A stretch of DNA of 64,000 nt from Rhodalgimonas zhirmunskyi (GTDB lineage Bacteria; Pseudomonadota; Alphaproteobacteria; Rhodobacterales; Rhodobacteraceae), in contig JANFFA010000004.1 of assembly GCA_030848925.1 (NCBI GenBank), forward strand, positions 186,001-250,000, given 5' to 3'. This document shows positions 17,502 through 26,064 of this stretch, piece after piece; the stretch's first letter is position 1; the number at the start of each line of letters is the position of its first letter. A model generated the notes under the pieces. That model worked only from the letters and a program-made list of their open reading frames with translations, was not told the DNA's origin and made no database searches. The translations under genes were made by a program, and so were the position numbers.

Positions 17502-18277
17502 AGCGTCATGTTCGTCGCCCCGCCGTCCAGCAGGATATTCTGCCCGACGATGAAGCCCGCGTTGGTCGAACACAGGAAGGCACAGGCCGCACCGAATTCC
17601 TCTGCCGAGCCATAGCGCCCCGCAGGGATGGTTTTGCAGCGGTTGGCCTTGGCGTCGTCCATGGTGATCCCCTGTTCCTCGGCCACCTTGCCATCGAGCG
17701 AGATCGCCCGGTCGGTCGCGTGAATCCCCGGCAACAGGTTGTTGATCGTCACCCCTGATCCCGCCACCTGCCGCGCCGTCCCGGCGACATATCCAGTCAG
17801 GCCCGCGCGCGCCGAATTGCTCAACCCCAGCACCGCGATCGGCGCTTTCACGCTTTGCGACGTGATGTTGACCACCCGGCCCCAGCCGCGCTCCATCATG
17901 CCCGGCAGCAACGCTTTCATCATCGCGATCGGGGCCAGCATATTGGCATCCAGCGCCTTGATGAAATCCTCGCGCTCCCAATCGTACCACATGCCCGGGG
18001 GCGGGCCGCCCGCGTTGTTCACAAGGATATCGACCTCGCCCGCCGCCTCCAGCAGCTTGGCCCGGCCGGCCTCGCTCACCACGTCGGCGGCGACCGCGAT
18101 CACCTCGACGTTGTACTTTGCCGACATCTCCTCCGCCGTGGCCTTCAGCACCTCTTCGTTGCGCCCGTTGATGACGACGCTCACCCCGGCCTCGGCCAGT
18201 GCCTCGGCACAGCCCCGGCCCAATCCCTTGGACGAGGCGCAAACAATTGCGCGCTTTCCGGTAATTCCCAGATCCAT
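17498..18277 (-). CDS. SDR-fold protein lacking the usual YxxxK catalytic pair
   Basis: A 259-residue short-chain dehydrogenase/reductase-fold protein. The nucleotide-binding motif is SSKGLGRG (15-22) and NNAG is at 87-90. In the classical spacing from Ser140 the catalytic Tyr and Lys would be at 153 and 157; here they are Ser153 and Arg157 (LGLSNSARAG). This S-N-x-x-R form occurs in a group of SDR homologues annotated as 3-oxoacyl-ACP reductase-like. Activity by the normal mechanism is doubtful. AGGAGG precedes the ATG at 18277; the frame is open 24 codons further. It is convergent with soxT. Confidence 0.85.
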   Translation of the reverse strand: MDLGITGKRAIVCASSKGLGRGCAEALAEAGVSVVINGRNEEVLKATAEEMSAKYNVEVIAVAADVVSEAGRAKLLEAAGEVDILVNNAGGPPPGMWYDWEREDFIKALDANMLAPIAMMKALLPGMMERGWGRVVNITSQSVKAPIAVLGLSNSARAGLTGYVAGTARQVAGSGVTINNLLPGIHATDRAISLDGKVAEEQGITMDDAKANRCKTIPAGRYGSAEEFGAACAFLCSTNAGFIVGQNILLDGGATNMTL

Positions 18278-18458
18278 CTCGCTTCCTCCTGTTGCGATTC
18301 CGCCGACAGAAAACCCCATGCGCGCGGGAATGACCATAGCGCGCGTCACAGCGCGGCCACCTCATCCGGGGCCGCTAAATTTTCCGTGCATTGACCCGCT
18401 TTGGCCATAATCCTACGCTAGCCAAAGGACCAATAAGGCCCGAGTAAAGAGCACCGCC

Positions 18459-19475
18459 ATGACCAGTACCCGCCCCGCACAGACCCTATCGGTCTATCGT
18501 GCCGACATGTTTCCGTCGGTCAACGGCGCCAATATGGGCGACCCGCTGTCCTTTGCCGAGGAACTCGTGCCCGAAGACGGCTATGCCCTCACCTCCGAGG
18601 CCGCGCTCCTGCCGCTCACCGTGCATCCCGGCGAAAGCGGCCGCTTCACCATCGCCGCAGGCTCACAAACCGGCACCCCCGGCGCCACCCTCGTGCTCGA
18701 CAGCGTCCTCACCTTCATGACCCGCAAGAGCGAGATGGTCGAACTTCTCGTTCTGGTCGAGGTCGATGCCGCTGGCAACGTCGCCGAAATCTACGCCCAC
18801 CCCCTCGCGCCGATGCAGCAAAAGACCGACTACCTGCTCGTCACCATCGACCGCGACACCGCGATCGAACGGTTCGCGCAACTGGCCTGCGTCAGCTTCA
18901 CCCGGGGCACCCACATCACCATGGCCACCGGCGAACAGCGCCCGGTCGAGGCACTCCACCCCGGCGACCGCATCCTCACCCGCGATGACGGCGTGCAGGA
19001 AATCCGCTGGATCGGCCACACCACCACCCGCGCCCTCGGCGCCTTTGCCCCGATCCTGATTTCCGAAGGGGCGCTGCACAACACCCGCGATCTGCTGGTC
19101 GCGCCCGATCACCGGCTGTTCATCTACCAACGCTCCGATCAGCTTGGCGCCGGGCGCTCCGAATTGCTGGTCAAGGCCCGCCACCTCGTCAATGACGAAA
19201 CCATCACGGTGCAGCAGGGCGGCTTCGTGGACTATTACCAAATCTTATTCGACACCCATCAGATCATCTATGCTGAAGGCATCGCTGCCGAAACCCTACT
19301 GGCCGATCCGCGCACCCGCCCCGCCTTGCCCCGCAACATCGCCGAGGCGATCCTCGCCCGGCATGGCCGCGACGGCGCGGCGCATTCCGACATCGAACTG
19401 GGCCAGTCCCTGCTCGACCGCTCCAACCTCGGGCCCAACCTCGCGCATTTGCTCAAACGCGCCTCCATCGGCTAG
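18459..19475 (+). CDS. Hint-domain (hedgehog/intein-type) protein
   Basis: A 338-residue protein. The N-terminal 140 residues are a beta-rich region without a clear family. A Hint_2-type domain starts at Cys144 (LACVSFTRGTHI) and continues through GEQRPVEALHPGDRILTRDDG, EIRWIGHTT and LVAPDHRLFIY. Such domains are common in Rhodobacterales, often at the end of calcium-binding secreted proteins, and derive from self-cleaving domains. The last 60 residues have no recognised domain. No signal peptide is visible. It is a single gene between the SDR gene and a tandem repeat. Confidence 0.82.
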   Translation: MTSTRPAQTLSVYRADMFPSVNGANMGDPLSFAEELVPEDGYALTSEAALLPLTVHPGESGRFTIAAGSQTGTPGATLVLDSVLTFMTRKSEMVELLVLVEVDAAGNVAEIYAHPLAPMQQKTDYLLVTIDRDTAIERFAQLACVSFTRGTHITMATGEQRPVEALHPGDRILTRDDGVQEIRWIGHTTTRALGAFAPILISEGALHNTRDLLVAPDHRLFIYQRSDQLGAGRSELLVKARHLVNDETITVQQGGFVDYYQILFDTHQIIYAEGIAAETLLADPRTRPALPRNIAEAILARHGRDGAAHSDIELGQSLLDRSNLGPNLAHLLKRASIG

Positions 19476-19498
19476 CCCCCGCGCCGGGCGATCCCAGG

Positions 19499-19554
19499 CA
19501 AGCGGTTACGGGCAAGCGGTTACGGGCAAGCGGTCACGGGTAAGCGGTCACGGG
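19499..19554. repeat. Four tandem copies of a 14-bp unit
   Basis: CAAGCGGTTACGGG, the same again, CAAGCGGTCACGGG and TAAGCGGTCACGGG follow without gaps between the convergent Hint-domain and BrnA-like genes. The unit is not a multiple of three and the array is non-coding. Confidence 0.92.
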
Positions 19555-19559
19555 CGGCC

Positions 19560-19919
19560 CTACTCGGCCGCCACATCCTCCCCCGCCTTCGCGCTCAACC
19601 AATCGAGGAACTGCGGCGTCACCTCGTCCTCCCCCGCATGGGCCTGCACCCGGCCACTCACCAGCCCTTCCCAATATATCCGCAAGATCGAATTGATCCG
19701 CCGCCCATACCCCGGCCCCAGCTTTCGAAACCAGCGCAACATGTCCGCATCCAGCCGCAGCGTGACCTTCTCGCGCACTGGCGGCAAAGGCTCTCGGTCA
19801 TCCAACCCGTGCCAGCCCTCGGGCAGGGAGCGGTCGATCCAGACCTCCTGCAACTCGTCCTGAAGCCGTCGCAACTCTCCCGCCATCCGCGCCGCGGCGG
19901 CGCGCTTCACCTCGCTCAT
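19560..19919 (-). CDS. BrnA-like antitoxin without an adjacent BrnT
   Basis: A 119-residue protein. The middle resembles the BrnA antitoxin family: KVTLRLDADMLRWFRKLGPGYGRRINSILR, a ribbon-helix-helix-like DNA-binding element. BrnA normally pairs with the RNase toxin BrnT encoded just upstream, but the flanking genes here are prfC and the Hint-domain gene. The ATG at 19919 has AGGAGG upstream; the frame is open 46 codons further without support. Two GTTAAC sites (19936 and 19968) lie in its upstream region. It is either a solitary antitoxin or a repurposed regulator. Confidence 0.75.
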   Translation of the reverse strand: MSEVKRAAAARMAGELRRLQDELQEVWIDRSLPEGWHGLDDREPLPPVREKVTLRLDADMLRWFRKLGPGYGRRINSILRIYWEGLVSGRVQAHAGEDEVTPQFLDWLSAKAGEDVAAE

Positions 19920-20078
19920 GGCAAATCCTCCTTCTGTTAACCACTCCGCAACTTCTAGCGGCCAATAGTTAACGCAGGCTCGGACCACCGAACGCCCGCC
20001 ATGGGCCAGACGCTTTGCAGGCGCAGAGCAGACACCGCGAATATTGCCAAGCGTCAAAACCTTACATATACGCGCGCC

Positions 20079-21686
20079 ATGGCTTTAGACGCACCCAACC
20101 GCCCCGCTCTTCCTGCTGAGATCGCCCGCCGGCGAACCTTTGCGATCATCTCGCATCCAGACGCGGGCAAGACCACGCTGACCGAAAAGTTCCTGCTGTT
20201 CGGCGGGGCGATTCAGATGGCCGGACAGGTCCGCGCCAAGGGCGAAGCGCGCCGCACCCGCTCGGATTTCATGGCGATGGAAAAGGACCGCGGCATTTCC
20301 GTCTCGGCCTCTGCGATGTCGTTTGATTTCAAGGAGTTTCGGTTCAACCTCGTCGACACGCCCGGCCACTCGGACTTCTCCGAAGACACCTATCGCACCC
20401 TCACGGCGGTGGACGCGGCGGTGATGGTGATCGACGGCGCGAAAGGCGTTGAAAGCCAAACCCAGAAGCTGTTCGAGGTCTGCCGCCTGCGCGATCTGCC
20501 GATCCTGACCTTCTGTAACAAGATGGACCGCGAAAGCCGCGATACGTTCGAAATCATTGACGAAATTCAGGAAATGCTGGCGATCGACGTGTCGCCCGCC
20601 TCTTGGCCCATCGGGGTGGGGCGTGATTTCCTCGGCTGTTACGACATGCTTAACGACCGGCTCGAACTGATGGACCGCGCCGACCGCAACCGCGTCGCCG
20701 AATCTATTGAGATCAACGGCTTGGACGATCCCAAGCTGGCCGAACACGTGCCCGCCAACCTGCTCGAACAACTCCGCGAAGAGGTCGAGATGGCGCGCGA
20801 ACTGCTGCCCACGCTCGACGTGCAATCCGTGGCCGAAGGGCACATGACGCCGATCTGGTTCGGCTCCGCGATCAACTCGTTCGGGGTCAAGGAACTGATG
20901 AACGGCATCGGCACCTACGGCCCCGAGCCACAGCCGCAATCGGCCCAGCCGCGCCAGATTCTGCCAGAAGAACCAAAGGTTTCCGGCTTCGTCTTCAAGG
21001 TGCAGGCGAACATGGACCCCAAGCACCGCGACCGCGTGGCCTTCGTGCGCCTCGCCTCGGGCCATTTCAAACGCGGCATGAAACTGCTGCATGTGCGCTC
21101 GAAAAAACCGATGGCGATCTCGAACCCCGTGCTGTTCCTCGCCGCCGACCGCGAGCTGGCGGAAGAGGCCTGGGCCGGTGACATCATCGGCATTCCCAAC
21201 CACGGCCAGCTCCGGATTGGCGATACGTTAACCGAAGGGGAAGATTTGCGTGTTACCAATATCCCCTCCTTCGCGCCCGAACTGCTGAAATCCGTCCGCG
21301 CCACCGACCCGATGAAAGCCAAGCACCTTGAAAAGGCGCTGATGCAATTCGCCGAGGAAGGCGCAGCCAAGGTTTTCAAACCCGCTATCGGCTCGGGCTT
21401 CATCGTCGGCGTCGTCGGCGCCCTGCAATTCGAGGTTCTGGCCAGCCGGATCGAACTGGAATACGGCATCCCCGTGCGGTTTGAAAATTCGCAATTCACC
21501 TCGGCCCGCTGGGCCAAGGGTGACGATCAAGCCCTTGATAAATTTGTGAATTCCAACAAGCAGCACATCGCATACGATCACGACGGCGACACCGTCTACC
21601 TGACCCGCCTGCAATGGGATATCGACCGGATCGAGCGGGACTATCCCGATGTCACCCTCACCGCGACCAAGGAAATGATGGTCTGA
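20079..21686 (+). CDS. prfC: Peptide chain release factor 3
   Basis: A 535-residue translational GTPase that recycles RF1/RF2 from the ribosome. The G1 motif is SHPDAGKT (25-32), with VDTPGHSDFSEDTYR (G3) and NKMDR (G4) downstream, followed by the RF3-specific domains. I use the ATG at 20079 (MALDAPNRPALPAEIARRR), which matches family starts; the 26-codon upstream extension is unsupported. It diverges from the BrnA-like gene. Confidence 0.97.
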   Translation: MALDAPNRPALPAEIARRRTFAIISHPDAGKTTLTEKFLLFGGAIQMAGQVRAKGEARRTRSDFMAMEKDRGISVSASAMSFDFKEFRFNLVDTPGHSDFSEDTYRTLTAVDAAVMVIDGAKGVESQTQKLFEVCRLRDLPILTFCNKMDRESRDTFEIIDEIQEMLAIDVSPASWPIGVGRDFLGCYDMLNDRLELMDRADRNRVAESIEINGLDDPKLAEHVPANLLEQLREEVEMARELLPTLDVQSVAEGHMTPIWFGSAINSFGVKELMNGIGTYGPEPQPQSAQPRQILPEEPKVSGFVFKVQANMDPKHRDRVAFVRLASGHFKRGMKLLHVRSKKPMAISNPVLFLAADRELAEEAWAGDIIGIPNHGQLRIGDTLTEGEDLRVTNIPSFAPELLKSVRATDPMKAKHLEKALMQFAEEGAAKVFKPAIGSGFIVGVVGALQFEVLASRIELEYGIPVRFENSQFTSARWAKGDDQALDKFVNSNKQHIAYDHDGDTVYLTRLQWDIDRIERDYPDVTLTATKEMMV

Positions 21687-21731
21687 CCGCGCACCGCGTG
21701 TCCGATTGACCGCCCGCGCAGCGCGGCCAAT

Positions 21732-22628
21732 ATGGGGCGCATGAGCATGGAGCAGACCAAGATCCCAACTTGGGGCATCGTCACCACGGCGCGCGCCACC
21801 CCGCGTGACATCGCCCGCTTCGTGGCGCATCACCTCGGCCTCGGCGCGGCGCGGATCGACATCTATCTCGACGGGCAAGATCCCCCGCCGCTCGCCCATC
21901 CCCGCCTGCGTTTCCATGCGGGTGCCAAGGCGGCACACCTCCACCACCGCCAGATGGCCAATGCCGCCCACTGCTATGGCGACACCACGCTCGATTGGCT
22001 CGCCCATATCGACCTCGACGAATTCCTCCTGCCCGAACAGCCACTCGCCAAGCAACTTGCGCAACTGCCTGAAAACATTGCCCAAGCCAAACTCATGCCG
22101 GTCGAGGCGCTGGCCCCACTCACCGGCCCCGTCCGCCATTTCAAACGTCCCTCCGCGCAGGCCGGACAGCCCCGCGCCGTGCTCGAAACGCTCTACCCGG
22201 ACTATGGCCTGCACCTGCGTTCCGGCCTGATTTCCCATTCCGAGGGCAAGGCGATTTTCCGCACGCGCCTGCCCCTCAAACCCGGCGTGCATCGCTTCCG
22301 CCAAAACGCCCCCGCCGCCCGCCTGCCCCTCACGCCCCTCGCCCATATCCACGCGCCCAGTTGGCAGGCCTTCCAAGCCGCCCTTCCGGCCCGGCTCAAA
22401 AGCGGCTCCTATGCCGCCGCCCGCCCCGGACAGATCTCGATCCAGACCCTACTGGAAACCCTCCAAGACACCGGCGGCGAACCCGCCGTAAAGGCATTTT
22501 TCCAAACGGTTTCAACCGCCTCGCCCGATCACCTCGCCGCGCTCGACGCGCTCGGCATGTTGCTCACGCAGGACTTGCAGCTTGACGCCAAAGCGCAGAC
22601 ACTCTTCCCCGACCTGCCGCAGGAATGA
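21732..22628 (+). CDS. Glycosyltransferase family 2-like protein, first of a tandem pair
   Basis: A 298-residue protein of the Glyco_tranf_2_4 type. Family features are the N-terminal 'WGIVTTARATPRDIARFVAHHL' strand-helix, the IDIYLDGQD segment and the DxD-like WLAHIDLDEFLL. A later HLRSGLISHSEGKAIFRT stretch and a HIHAPSW motif are shared with the next gene. Two further in-frame ATGs follow within 15 bases, so the exact start is uncertain. The stop overlaps the next gene's ATG (ATGA), so the two are translationally coupled. Substrate unknown. Confidence 0.83.
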   Translation: MGRMSMEQTKIPTWGIVTTARATPRDIARFVAHHLGLGAARIDIYLDGQDPPPLAHPRLRFHAGAKAAHLHHRQMANAAHCYGDTTLDWLAHIDLDEFLLPEQPLAKQLAQLPENIAQAKLMPVEALAPLTGPVRHFKRPSAQAGQPRAVLETLYPDYGLHLRSGLISHSEGKAIFRTRLPLKPGVHRFRQNAPAARLPLTPLAHIHAPSWQAFQAALPARLKSGSYAAARPGQISIQTLLETLQDTGGEPAVKAFFQTVSTASPDHLAALDALGMLLTQDLQLDAKAQTLFPDLPQE

Positions 22629-23590
22629 GCATGCCAAACCATATCCGCTGGGGCGTTGTGGCCACCGTGAAGGCCCCGCTTCTCACCATCGCCGACTGGG
22701 CCGCCTATCACCTTGATCTCGGCGCGCATCGCGTGATCGTCTATCTCGACGCCCCCGACGATGCGGCCTTCGATGCGCTCAACGCTCACCCAAAGCTGCG
22801 CGTCGTCAAGGCGGACGCGGCGAACTGGCGCTCCTCCAAACGCCCCGACCGCCACCAGCCCCGCCAAAGCGCGAACCTGCGCCATGCTTACCGCCGCAAA
22901 GCCCGCGATCTCGACTGGCTGGCGCATATCGACGTGGATGAATTCCTCTGGCCTCTCAACCCGTTAGAGGATCAACTCGCCGCCCTATCCATCGATTGCC
23001 TCTGCGCCCGCATCCGCCCGATCGAGGCGCTCTCTGGCGAAGGTCAAAACCTTCCCGACGGTCAAATCCCCTTCAAGGCCATGACCAACGACCGCGCCCA
23101 ACGCCAGCGCGAAACCCAAGACATCTATCCCACCTTCGGCGCGCATCTGAACGGCGGCTTCCTTTCCCATGTCGCGGGCAAGCTCTTCATCCGCACCGGG
23201 CAGGACGGGCTTGAAATGAAGATCCACAACATCTGGCAGGACGGCGTGCAAAACCCCGGCCAAGTCGAATTGACCGGGACCGAGCTGTGTCACCTGCACG
23301 CCAAAAGCTTCGGCGATTGGCAGGCCAGCTTCCGCTACCGTCACGAACAAGGCGCCTATCGCGCCGAACTCGCCCCCAACCGCGCCCGCGAATCCGGCGG
23401 GATGACGATGCATGAACTCTTCGCCGCCATCCTCGAAGACGCCGGCGACGCCGGCCTGCGCGCCTTTTATGACGAGGTCTGCCTTGCCACGCCCGACCTG
23501 CGCGCGCGCCTCGACGCGCATGGGCTGCTCCGTCTCTACGATCTAGACCTTGCCGAAAAACGCCGGAAACAGTTCCCCGATCTCGCCTGA
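22625..23590 (+). CDS. Glycosyltransferase family 2-like protein, second of the pair
   Basis: A 321-residue paralogue of the preceding gene: IRWGVVATVKAPLLTIADWAAYHL, VIVYLDAPDD, WLAHIDVDEFLWPL, and the shared GGFLSHVAGKLFIRT and CHLHAKSF motifs. Both look like cytosolic enzymes acting on an unknown surface glycan; neither has a membrane segment. An ATG at 22631 is better spaced from AGGA and is a possible alternative start. The pair probably arose by local duplication. Confidence 0.83.
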   Translation: MSMPNHIRWGVVATVKAPLLTIADWAAYHLDLGAHRVIVYLDAPDDAAFDALNAHPKLRVVKADAANWRSSKRPDRHQPRQSANLRHAYRRKARDLDWLAHIDVDEFLWPLNPLEDQLAALSIDCLCARIRPIEALSGEGQNLPDGQIPFKAMTNDRAQRQRETQDIYPTFGAHLNGGFLSHVAGKLFIRTGQDGLEMKIHNIWQDGVQNPGQVELTGTELCHLHAKSFGDWQASFRYRHEQGAYRAELAPNRARESGGMTMHELFAAILEDAGDAGLRAFYDEVCLATPDLRARLDAHGLLRLYDLDLAEKRRKQFPDLA

Positions 23591-23774
23591 TCTGTTTCCC
23601 AATCGGCACCGAAGCCGCGCCCCGACGGGCCAAATCCCTGTCTCCATTGACCATTCCCCGGATATTCCCTATGACTCGCGCGCGGGTCTTAAATGCGGCT
23701 ATCGCTGGGCCATCCGGGCCTGACCCTTTACCAGACGCTGCGGGCCAAGACGTGTCCGCAAACTACGGATACGC

Positions 23775-25400
23775 ATGACAAAATTTTCCGAGCTGAAGCT
23801 CCACCCCAAGGTATTGAAGGCCGTCGAAGAGGCCGGATACGAAACCCCCACCCCGATTCAGGCGGGCGCGATTCCCCCCGCTCTTGAAGGCCGCGACGTT
23901 CTGGGCATTGCCCAGACGGGCACAGGCAAGACCGCCGGCTTCGTGCTGCCGATGATCACCATGCTGGCCCGTGGCCGCGCCCGTGCACGCATGCCGCGCA
24001 GCCTCGTGCTTTGCCCCACCCGCGAACTCGCCGCGCAGGTGGCCGAGAATTTCGACACCTACGCCAAGCACGTAAAGCTGACCAAGGCGCTGCTGATTGG
24101 CGGCGTATCGTTCAAGGAACAGGACACGCTGATCGACAAGGGCGTCGATGTTCTAATCGCGACGCCGGGCCGTCTTCTCGATCATTTCGAGCGCGGCAAG
24201 CTAATCCTGTCGGACGTGAAAGTCATGGTCGTCGACGAAGCCGATCGGATGCTCGACATGGGCTTCATCCCTGACATCGAAAAGATCTTCGGCCTCACCC
24301 CCTTCACCCGCCAGACCCTGTTCTTCTCGGCCACCATGGCGCCCGAGATTGAGCGGATCACCAACACCTTCCTCAGCAATCCCGCGCGTGTCGAAGTCGC
24401 CCGGCAGGCCTCCGCCTCCGAGACGATCGAACAGGGCGTCGTGATGTTCAAACCCTCGCGCCGCGACCGCGCCGACAGCGAAAAGCGCAAGCTTTTGCGT
24501 GCGTTGATCGACGGCGAAGGTGACAAGCTGACCAATGCCATCGTCTTCTGCAACCGCAAGATGGACGTGGATGTCGTTGCAAAATCGCTCAAGAAATATG
24601 GCTATGACGCGGCCCCGATCCATGGCGATCTCGACCAGTCACAGCGCACGCGCACGCTTGACGGGTTCCGCAATGGTGAATTGAAGCTGCTGATTGCCTC
24701 CGACGTGGCGGCGCGTGGCCTTGATGTGCCCTCGGTCAGCCACGTCTTCAACTTCGACGTGCCCAGCCACGCCGAGGATTACGTGCACCGGATCGGGCGC
24801 ACCGGCCGCGCCGGGCGCGAAGGCAAAGCGCTGATGATCTGCAATCCGCGCGACGAAAGCAATCTGGCCGATGTCGAGCGCCTGATCCAGAAAGAGATCA
24901 AGCGGATCGACAACCCGATTCAGGACAACGCGCCCGAGTCCGCTGCGCCCACTGACGAAGGCGAAGACGGCGAAAAGCGCAAGCCCCGCTCGCGCAGCCG
25001 CTCACGCAGCCGCAGCCGGTCCGACGATCGCCCCGAAGAACGCAGGGACAACCGCAACGACACGCGCCGAGAGAACGCCGACAAGCGCCCGCGCGCGCAG
25101 GACACCGCTGCCGAGAAAAGCGCCGACAAAAGCGACGCGATCCCGCCTGCGGAAAAGCCCGAAACGGCCCCTGCCGAAGCGAAGCCGCGCGAGTCCCGTT
25201 CTGACTCCCGGCAGGCTGACTCCCGACCGGCTGACTCAAGGCCCGCCGATTCCAAGCCCGACAACACCCGTTCCAGGAACCGTCAGGGCGATCAAGGCAA
25301 CTCGCGCCGCCGCGGCGGCCGGGGCGACGACGTGGTCGGCATGGGCGATCACATGCCCGGCTTTATCGCGATGAGCTTCGAAGAACGCCGCGACGATTGA
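23775..25400 (+). CDS. DEAD-box RNA helicase, RhlE-like, with a long repetitive basic tail
   Basis: A 541-residue ATP-dependent RNA helicase. Motif I is AQTGTGKT (46-53), motif Ia PTRELA, motif II DEAD (154-157), motif III SAT and motif VI HRIGRTGRAGR. The core ends near residue 375. The rest is a low-complexity arginine/serine tail with an RS run and four near-identical DSRPA-type pentamers encoded by 15-bp repeats around 25198-25258. Such tails bind RNA non-specifically and vary between strains. It probably serves in ribosome assembly or mRNA turnover. Confidence 0.93.
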   Translation: MTKFSELKLHPKVLKAVEEAGYETPTPIQAGAIPPALEGRDVLGIAQTGTGKTAGFVLPMITMLARGRARARMPRSLVLCPTRELAAQVAENFDTYAKHVKLTKALLIGGVSFKEQDTLIDKGVDVLIATPGRLLDHFERGKLILSDVKVMVVDEADRMLDMGFIPDIEKIFGLTPFTRQTLFFSATMAPEIERITNTFLSNPARVEVARQASASETIEQGVVMFKPSRRDRADSEKRKLLRALIDGEGDKLTNAIVFCNRKMDVDVVAKSLKKYGYDAAPIHGDLDQSQRTRTLDGFRNGELKLLIASDVAARGLDVPSVSHVFNFDVPSHAEDYVHRIGRTGRAGREGKALMICNPRDESNLADVERLIQKEIKRIDNPIQDNAPESAAPTDEGEDGEKRKPRSRSRSRSRSRSDDRPEERRDNRNDTRRENADKRPRAQDTAAEKSADKSDAIPPAEKPETAPAEAKPRESRSDSRQADSRPADSRPADSKPDNTRSRNRQGDQGNSRRRGGRGDDVVGMGDHMPGFIAMSFEERRDD

Positions 25401-25433
25401 CATCCGCGCTCGGCGCGCTACTCTGCAAAGCAT

Positions 25434-25463
25434 GGGACATGCCGAAATCGGCAGTCCCGTTTC
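25434..25463 (+). terminator. Stem-loop after the helicase gene
   Basis: GGGAC-AT-GCCGA and TCGGC-A-GTCCC form an interrupted stem with a 2-base loop, followed by GTTTCCC. It lies 34 bases after the helicase stop codon. Confidence 0.55.
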
Positions 25464-25496
25464 CCTGAGAATCCTACCGATCTATCGGAGACAGCC

Positions 25497-26057
25497 ATGC
25501 TGAGCACTCGTTTCGACGATGCGCTGGCCTGTGCGTCCGACTGGCATCGCGCCCAGTCCCGCAAAGGCACGCAAATCCCCTACATTTCCCACCTGATGGC
25601 GGTCGCGGCCCTCGCCATTGAATATGGCGGTGACGAAGACGCGGCCATCGCTGCCCTTCTGCACGACGCTATTGAAGACGCAGGCCAGACCGAGGAAACC
25701 CTCACCGCCCGCTTCGGCCCGGCGGTGGCGCAAACCGTGGCCCAATGCAGCGATTTCGATGGCAAAGGCCCGCGCCCCGACTGGCAGGTCCGCAAACAGG
25801 CCTATATCAATGCCATCGCCACCAAGTCCGACCGCGCCGCCCTCGTCACCTCCTGTGACAAGCTGCACAACGCTACGGCGATCCTCGAAGACCTGCGACA
25901 GCACGGCGCCTCGGTCTTCGACCGCTTCACCGCGCCGCGCGAAGGCACGCTCTGGTATTACAACGAATTGGCACAAGCCCTGTCCAACCGCCTGCCCGGC
26001 GCGTTGACCGCGCGGCTCGCGCGCACAGTCGAAACCCTGTCGCGCGAAGCCGGCTGA
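25497..26057 (+). CDS. HD-domain phosphohydrolase, SpoT/MESH1-like
   Basis: A 186-residue single-domain HD protein. The metal-binding motif is HDAIED, followed by CDKLHNATAIL, which resembles the KLADRLHN motif of the RelA/SpoT hydrolase domain. No synthetase, TGS or ACT domain is present. The fold and the HDxxED form match small alarmone hydrolases as well as general HD_4 proteins, so (p)ppGpp hydrolysis is possible but not shown. It starts at an ATG with GGAG upstream and is followed closely by the convergent osmC gene. Confidence 0.8.
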   Translation: MLSTRFDDALACASDWHRAQSRKGTQIPYISHLMAVAALAIEYGGDEDAAIAALLHDAIEDAGQTEETLTARFGPAVAQTVAQCSDFDGKGPRPDWQVRKQAYINAIATKSDRAALVTSCDKLHNATAILEDLRQHGASVFDRFTAPREGTLWYYNELAQALSNRLPGALTARLARTVETLSREAG

Positions 26058-26064
26058 TATCAGG

